Assembly (NCBI GenBank): GCA_937931775.1
Contig: CALHAQ010000096.1
Location: 1 to 11,033 of the forward strand
Source: an uncultured Candidatus Altimarinota bacterium
GTDB taxonomy: Bacteria; Patescibacteriota; Gracilibacteria; BD1-5; UBA6164
DNA: 11,033 nt
Reading direction: 5' to 3'
In this document: piece by piece, positions 8,568 to 11,033 of the stretch
Layout of the letters: every line of letters starts with the position of its first letter
Numbering within the stretch: the first letter of the stretch is position 1
Made by a program: the position numbers and the translations under genes
The notes under the pieces: generated by a model
Databases searched by the model: none
What the model saw: only the letters and a program-made list of their open reading frames with translations
What the model was told of the DNA's origin: nothing

Positions 8568-9500
8568 TTATTTTTTTGAATTCTTACAACAATATGTACA
8601 TATATCTAGTGGAAATTTATTCTCAATGAGAGAAATCATAGATCTATAAGCTGTATCATTTAGAGCTTCCTGAAAAGAAGAATCTTTGATATTAGTATAA
8701 GAGTTTTTTATAAATTCGCATATTGAAAGCTCTCCTAATTCATTGATCCTATATTGTCGTGATATTTGCTTACAGTATATTTCTCATCCGAATATACCAG
8801 TTGGTTCAAAACTGACCCTGGTTTTATTTTGTATCTTTCTTAGGAGTGCAAATTTTTGGAGAAAGTATGCTCTTCGGTCAATTTTTTCTTGTGATATTTC
8901 ACCAGCCTTAGCTATTTCTAGTTCTGGAATTTTTTTCTGAGATTCTAGAATATCTCTATCATCAAATCACATACAATAAATGAGCTTATGATCTGTAACT
9001 CATAAGCTATCCAGGGTTTTATATATTTTTACCAAGTCTTTATCAGGCATATCAATAATAACGGTAGAAACATGAATATCTTTAGATTTTTGTAGGAGTG
9101 GTATGACTTCTATGATTTTATCAAATAGTCATTTTTCTCCTCTGGAGTCATCATGTACTTTCCCATATCCATCTATACTAATATTTATTTGAGTGAGATG
9201 TTTATAATTAATGAGATCTTTATAAAATGCTTTTAGTAGGGATCCATTGGTAGTAATTTCAAATGTAATATTCCTTTCTCCTAAAGCTATAAATATATTT
9301 CGTATGTTTTTGAAAAGAAGCGTTTCTCATCATAAAAATGATACATGAGAGTTTTCAGGGAGGTTATTAATAATTTTATAGATATCATCCTCAGAGAGTT
9401 CTTTCTTTTGATCATATCTGCGTTCTTGTTGGCTACAAAAAGAGCAGTCTAAATTACATTTTAGACTGAGTTCCCAGTTTATAATTACTCTTTTATGCAT
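8568..9500 (-). CDS. Radical SAM protein with Cys-rich C-terminus
   Basis: 310 residues with TGA as Gly, TAA at 8568-8570. The start chosen is ATG at 9500, which overlaps the stop of the upstream gene through ATGCATAA; an in-frame ATG at 9569 would add 23 residues but would run 77 bp into the upstream gene's Cys-rich tail. The cluster is C15, C19, C22 in KCNLDCSFCSQQ. VSFLGGETLLF (GGET in place of GGEP, both Gly from TGA), ITTNGSLL and ISIDGYGKVHDDSRG follow, then a helical middle. The C-terminal third has EIYCKQ, LSICEF and DICTYCCKNSKK, a possible single auxiliary cluster. It lies 2 nt ahead of the next gene. It acts in the cytoplasm on an unknown substrate. Confidence 0.9.
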
Positions 9501-10473
9501 ACATGTTTTTACTTTTAAATGATCAGCACATGAGCATACACTCAGGACATTCTCATGAGAGTATCTCATTTCGCTGCTTTTTTATTTGTTCTCACTCCCA
9601 TACCTGATCTATAGAATTTTCTTTTATTGATCAGACAGATTTCATAAGTATACATCAATAGGTTTTTCCATCAGGCATGATTGTGACACTATTTTTTGCA
9701 ACCTGACAGGCTTTTTTAGCTTCTCCTAATCAGTTTCTAAGGTATTCTGGAATAGCATTAAAGAAATTGGGGTTAATATAGAAACTTTGCTTTTCTATAT
9801 ATCTATTTTTGACAATTTGTTTCTCAATTTCATTAATCTCTTCATTAGTAAAATCAGAATGTATATCTCATCATTGATTAGTGTAATTTGTCATATTTTC
9901 TACTGGCTTGAAAGAGAAGAAAACTCCTAGCTTGTTAGCGAGTTTTCCTATGTATATGATATCCTTATGGTTTTGTTTTGTGATAGTTAGCTTGAGTTCT
10001 ATATGTTGATCTGGGAATACTTTTTTTATTTTTTGTATTGTTTTTATACTTCTTTGAAAACTTCAACTTTGTCATCTTTGCATATCATGATTGATTTGAT
10101 TCCCATCCAGGCTTATATTTATTTTTCTGAGTGATTTACCTTGTTTTTTCCAATGCAGTAATACTTGTAAGAGTCTTTTAGGGAGTGTTCCATTGGTACT
10201 AATAGAGTGAATACTTCCAGGTACAAGGCTGTCTACAAGATCCATAACTTCTTCTAAGTTTTCTATAAGCATTGGTTCTCATCAACTAATTGCTACATCA
10301 AAGAAATCACCATGATGTTTATAACTCTCTTGGATGATATCTGAAGAAAACAGATTCTTAACTTCCTCTAAAGATAATCTAGAAAGGTAAGGGTTATTCC
10401 ATATATCGCAATGATGACAGCTCAAATTACATTTATAAGTTGTGATCCAGTTTATACTTTGTATGTAGTTCAT
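9493..10473 (-). CDS. Radical SAM/SPASM protein, first gene of the four-gene operon
   Basis: 326 residues with TGA as Gly, ATG at 10473 (in-frame TAG upstream at 10492-10494), TAA at 9493-9495. C15, C19, C22 in YKCNLSCHHCDIW form the radical SAM cluster. AISGGEPMLIENL (both Gly TGA), SISTNGTLPKRLL and KINISLDGNQINHD are canonical. The C-terminus carries KKACQVAKNSVTIMPDGKTYGC and GECPECMLMCGSF, a SPASM domain that should bind an auxiliary [4Fe-4S] cluster. The DGKTYGC strand is typical of SPASM proteins acting on peptides or on activated small molecules. A divergent intergenic region of 169 bp separates it from the plus-strand radical SAM gene, and it overlaps the next operon gene by 8 bp. 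Substrate unknown. Confidence 0.95.
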
Positions 10474-10642
10474 TATTGAGTCTAAGAATAGCTATCGTAT
10501 ATAGTATATATACTACGAAATATTTATAAAAATACTATTTTTTAGTACTTATTATTTTCAGATTTTTTATAAAATTATTGATTTGTGTTTTACAAGTGAG
10601 TTCCTACAATTGAGTATATTGATTTACTCTTTTTCAGATACC
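10474..10642. promoter_or_regulatory. Divergent intergenic region with candidate promoters
   Basis: These 169 bp separate divergent radical SAM genes and contain no ATG-initiated frame on either strand. For the plus-strand gene, TTGTGT (10583-10588) and TACAAT (10605-10610) with a 16-bp spacer make a plausible sigma70-type promoter, giving a leader of about 25 nt. For the minus-strand operon a -10-like TATACT (complement of 10503-10508) lies about 30 nt before the ATG, without a convincing -35 box. No Shine-Dalgarno sequence is evident before either gene. Confidence 0.35.
10502..10515. repeat. 14-bp perfect palindrome, possible operator
   Basis: TAGTATATATACTA is a perfect dyad, 29 nt before the ATG of the minus-strand operon and overlapping its candidate -10 box. 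A second TACTA/TAGTA inverted pair with a 5-T loop follows at 10533-10547. Together they could bind a dimeric regulator, but the sequence is so AT-rich that chance is a real alternative. Confidence 0.3.
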
Positions 10643-11033
10643 ATGTGGACACCTCGAAAATTTCATATAGAACTCACGAATGCTTGTGCTGCTCGTTGCC
10701 CTTTTTGTGCGAGAACTCAAAAGATATGATCAGCACAACATTTGGAACTTTCACTAAAAGAGATTAAAAAATTTTTTACTCCAGAGTTACTTTTACAGAC
10801 AGATGTTATTAATCTTTGTGGGACTTATGGAGATCCTATTTATACAAAAGATTTTTTAGATATTGTTACATATTTTCATTTATATGATGTACAAATTTAT
10901 ATCAGTACAAATTGATATAATAATCAAATAGATTTCTGGGAGCTGCTTTGATCTATGAAAAACCTTACGATTATATTTGGAATAGATGGAACGACTCAAG
11001 AGACTCATTGACAACATAGGGTGGGGACACAAT
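10643..11033 (+). CDS. Radical SAM protein, 3'-truncated by the window end
   Basis: The first 130 codons, with TGA as Gly (four such codons), from ATG at 10643; the frame is still open at 11033. The cluster is C15, C19, C22 in NACAARCPFCAR. CGTYGDPIYTKDF replaces the GEP motif, a variant also seen in SPASM proteins; YISTNGY and IIFGIDGTTQETHGQHRVG follow. The DGTTQE block matches the gene at 7660-8565, so a SPASM C-terminus is expected downstream. The frame is open upstream of the ATG, but the methionine lies at the usual distance (14 residues) before the cluster and no other ATG is available in the intergenic region. A promoter-like TTGTGT/TACAAT pair lies just upstream. Substrate unknown. 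Confidence 0.92.

Noticed and set aside
9501..9569. Longer N-terminus for the radical SAM gene ending at 8568 (ATG at 9569)
   Set aside because: It would overlap the SPASM tail of the upstream gene by 77 bp; the ATG at 9500 gives the usual 14 residues before the first cluster Cys and an 8-bp coupled overlap seen elsewhere in the window.
10533..10547. Rho-independent terminator from the TACTA/TAGTA hairpin
   Set aside because: The stem has only five A/T-dominated pairs, the T-run is in the loop rather than after the stem, and no gene ends here.
3..11033. Genes broken by many stop codons (pseudogene cluster)
   Set aside because: Every interrupting codon is TGA and none is TAA or TAG; many fall on conserved Gly positions, so recoding explains them.
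1..11033. CRISPR array, tRNA, rRNA, insertion sequence or prophage
   Set aside because: No regularly spaced direct repeats, no tRNA-like cloverleaf, no transposase motifs or terminal inverted repeats seen; almost all sequence is occupied by the twelve genes.

Overview
Organism. The window is AT-rich and reads cleanly only if UGA is translated as glycine (translation table 25). With that code, twelve long, tightly packed genes appear. In-frame TGA codons fall on positions where the protein family demands Gly: both glycines of GGEP in two radical SAM genes, and one glycine of the SGGIDS P-loop of an asparagine-synthetase-like enzyme. TAA and TAG are the only stops. This points to the candidate phyla radiation (Patescibacteria), Gracilibacteria or a close relative. 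CGA still looks like Arg (the SRGC motif of the first gene), which argues against the Absconditabacterales lineage in which CGA/CGG are reported to be Trp. With the standard code every gene shatters into short pieces.

Layout. (A) 3-1277 (+): a radical SAM protein with a degenerate B12-binding-like N-terminus; its 5' end may lie outside the window. It converges on and overlaps (B) a minus-strand operon, 3942 down to 1249: a membrane-anchored protein of unknown function, then two radical SAM proteins. (C) A divergent intergenic region (3943-4087) leads into a plus-strand operon, 4088-6704: FemAB-like acyltransferase, polysaccharide-deacetylase-like enzyme, and an asparagine-synthetase-like ligase without a glutaminase domain. 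This converges on and overlaps (D) a minus-strand operon of four radical SAM proteins, 10473 down to 6659. (E) A second divergent intergenic region (10474-10642) precedes a radical SAM gene on the plus strand that runs off the window.

How it may work together. Eight of twelve genes encode radical SAM proteins; at least four of these (1249-2289, 6659-7660, 7660-8565, 9493-10473) carry a SPASM/Twitch-like Cys-rich C-terminus. The other enzymes (acyl transfer, deacetylation, amide formation) resemble the trio found in XrtA/PEP-CTERM exopolysaccharide loci. The most economical reading is a locus that tailors a cell-surface glycan or a peptide/glycopeptide, with many radical SAM steps. No glycosyltransferase, transporter or convincing peptide precursor is visible here, so substrate and product remain unknown. 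No tRNA, rRNA, CRISPR, insertion sequence or clear rho-independent terminator was seen.
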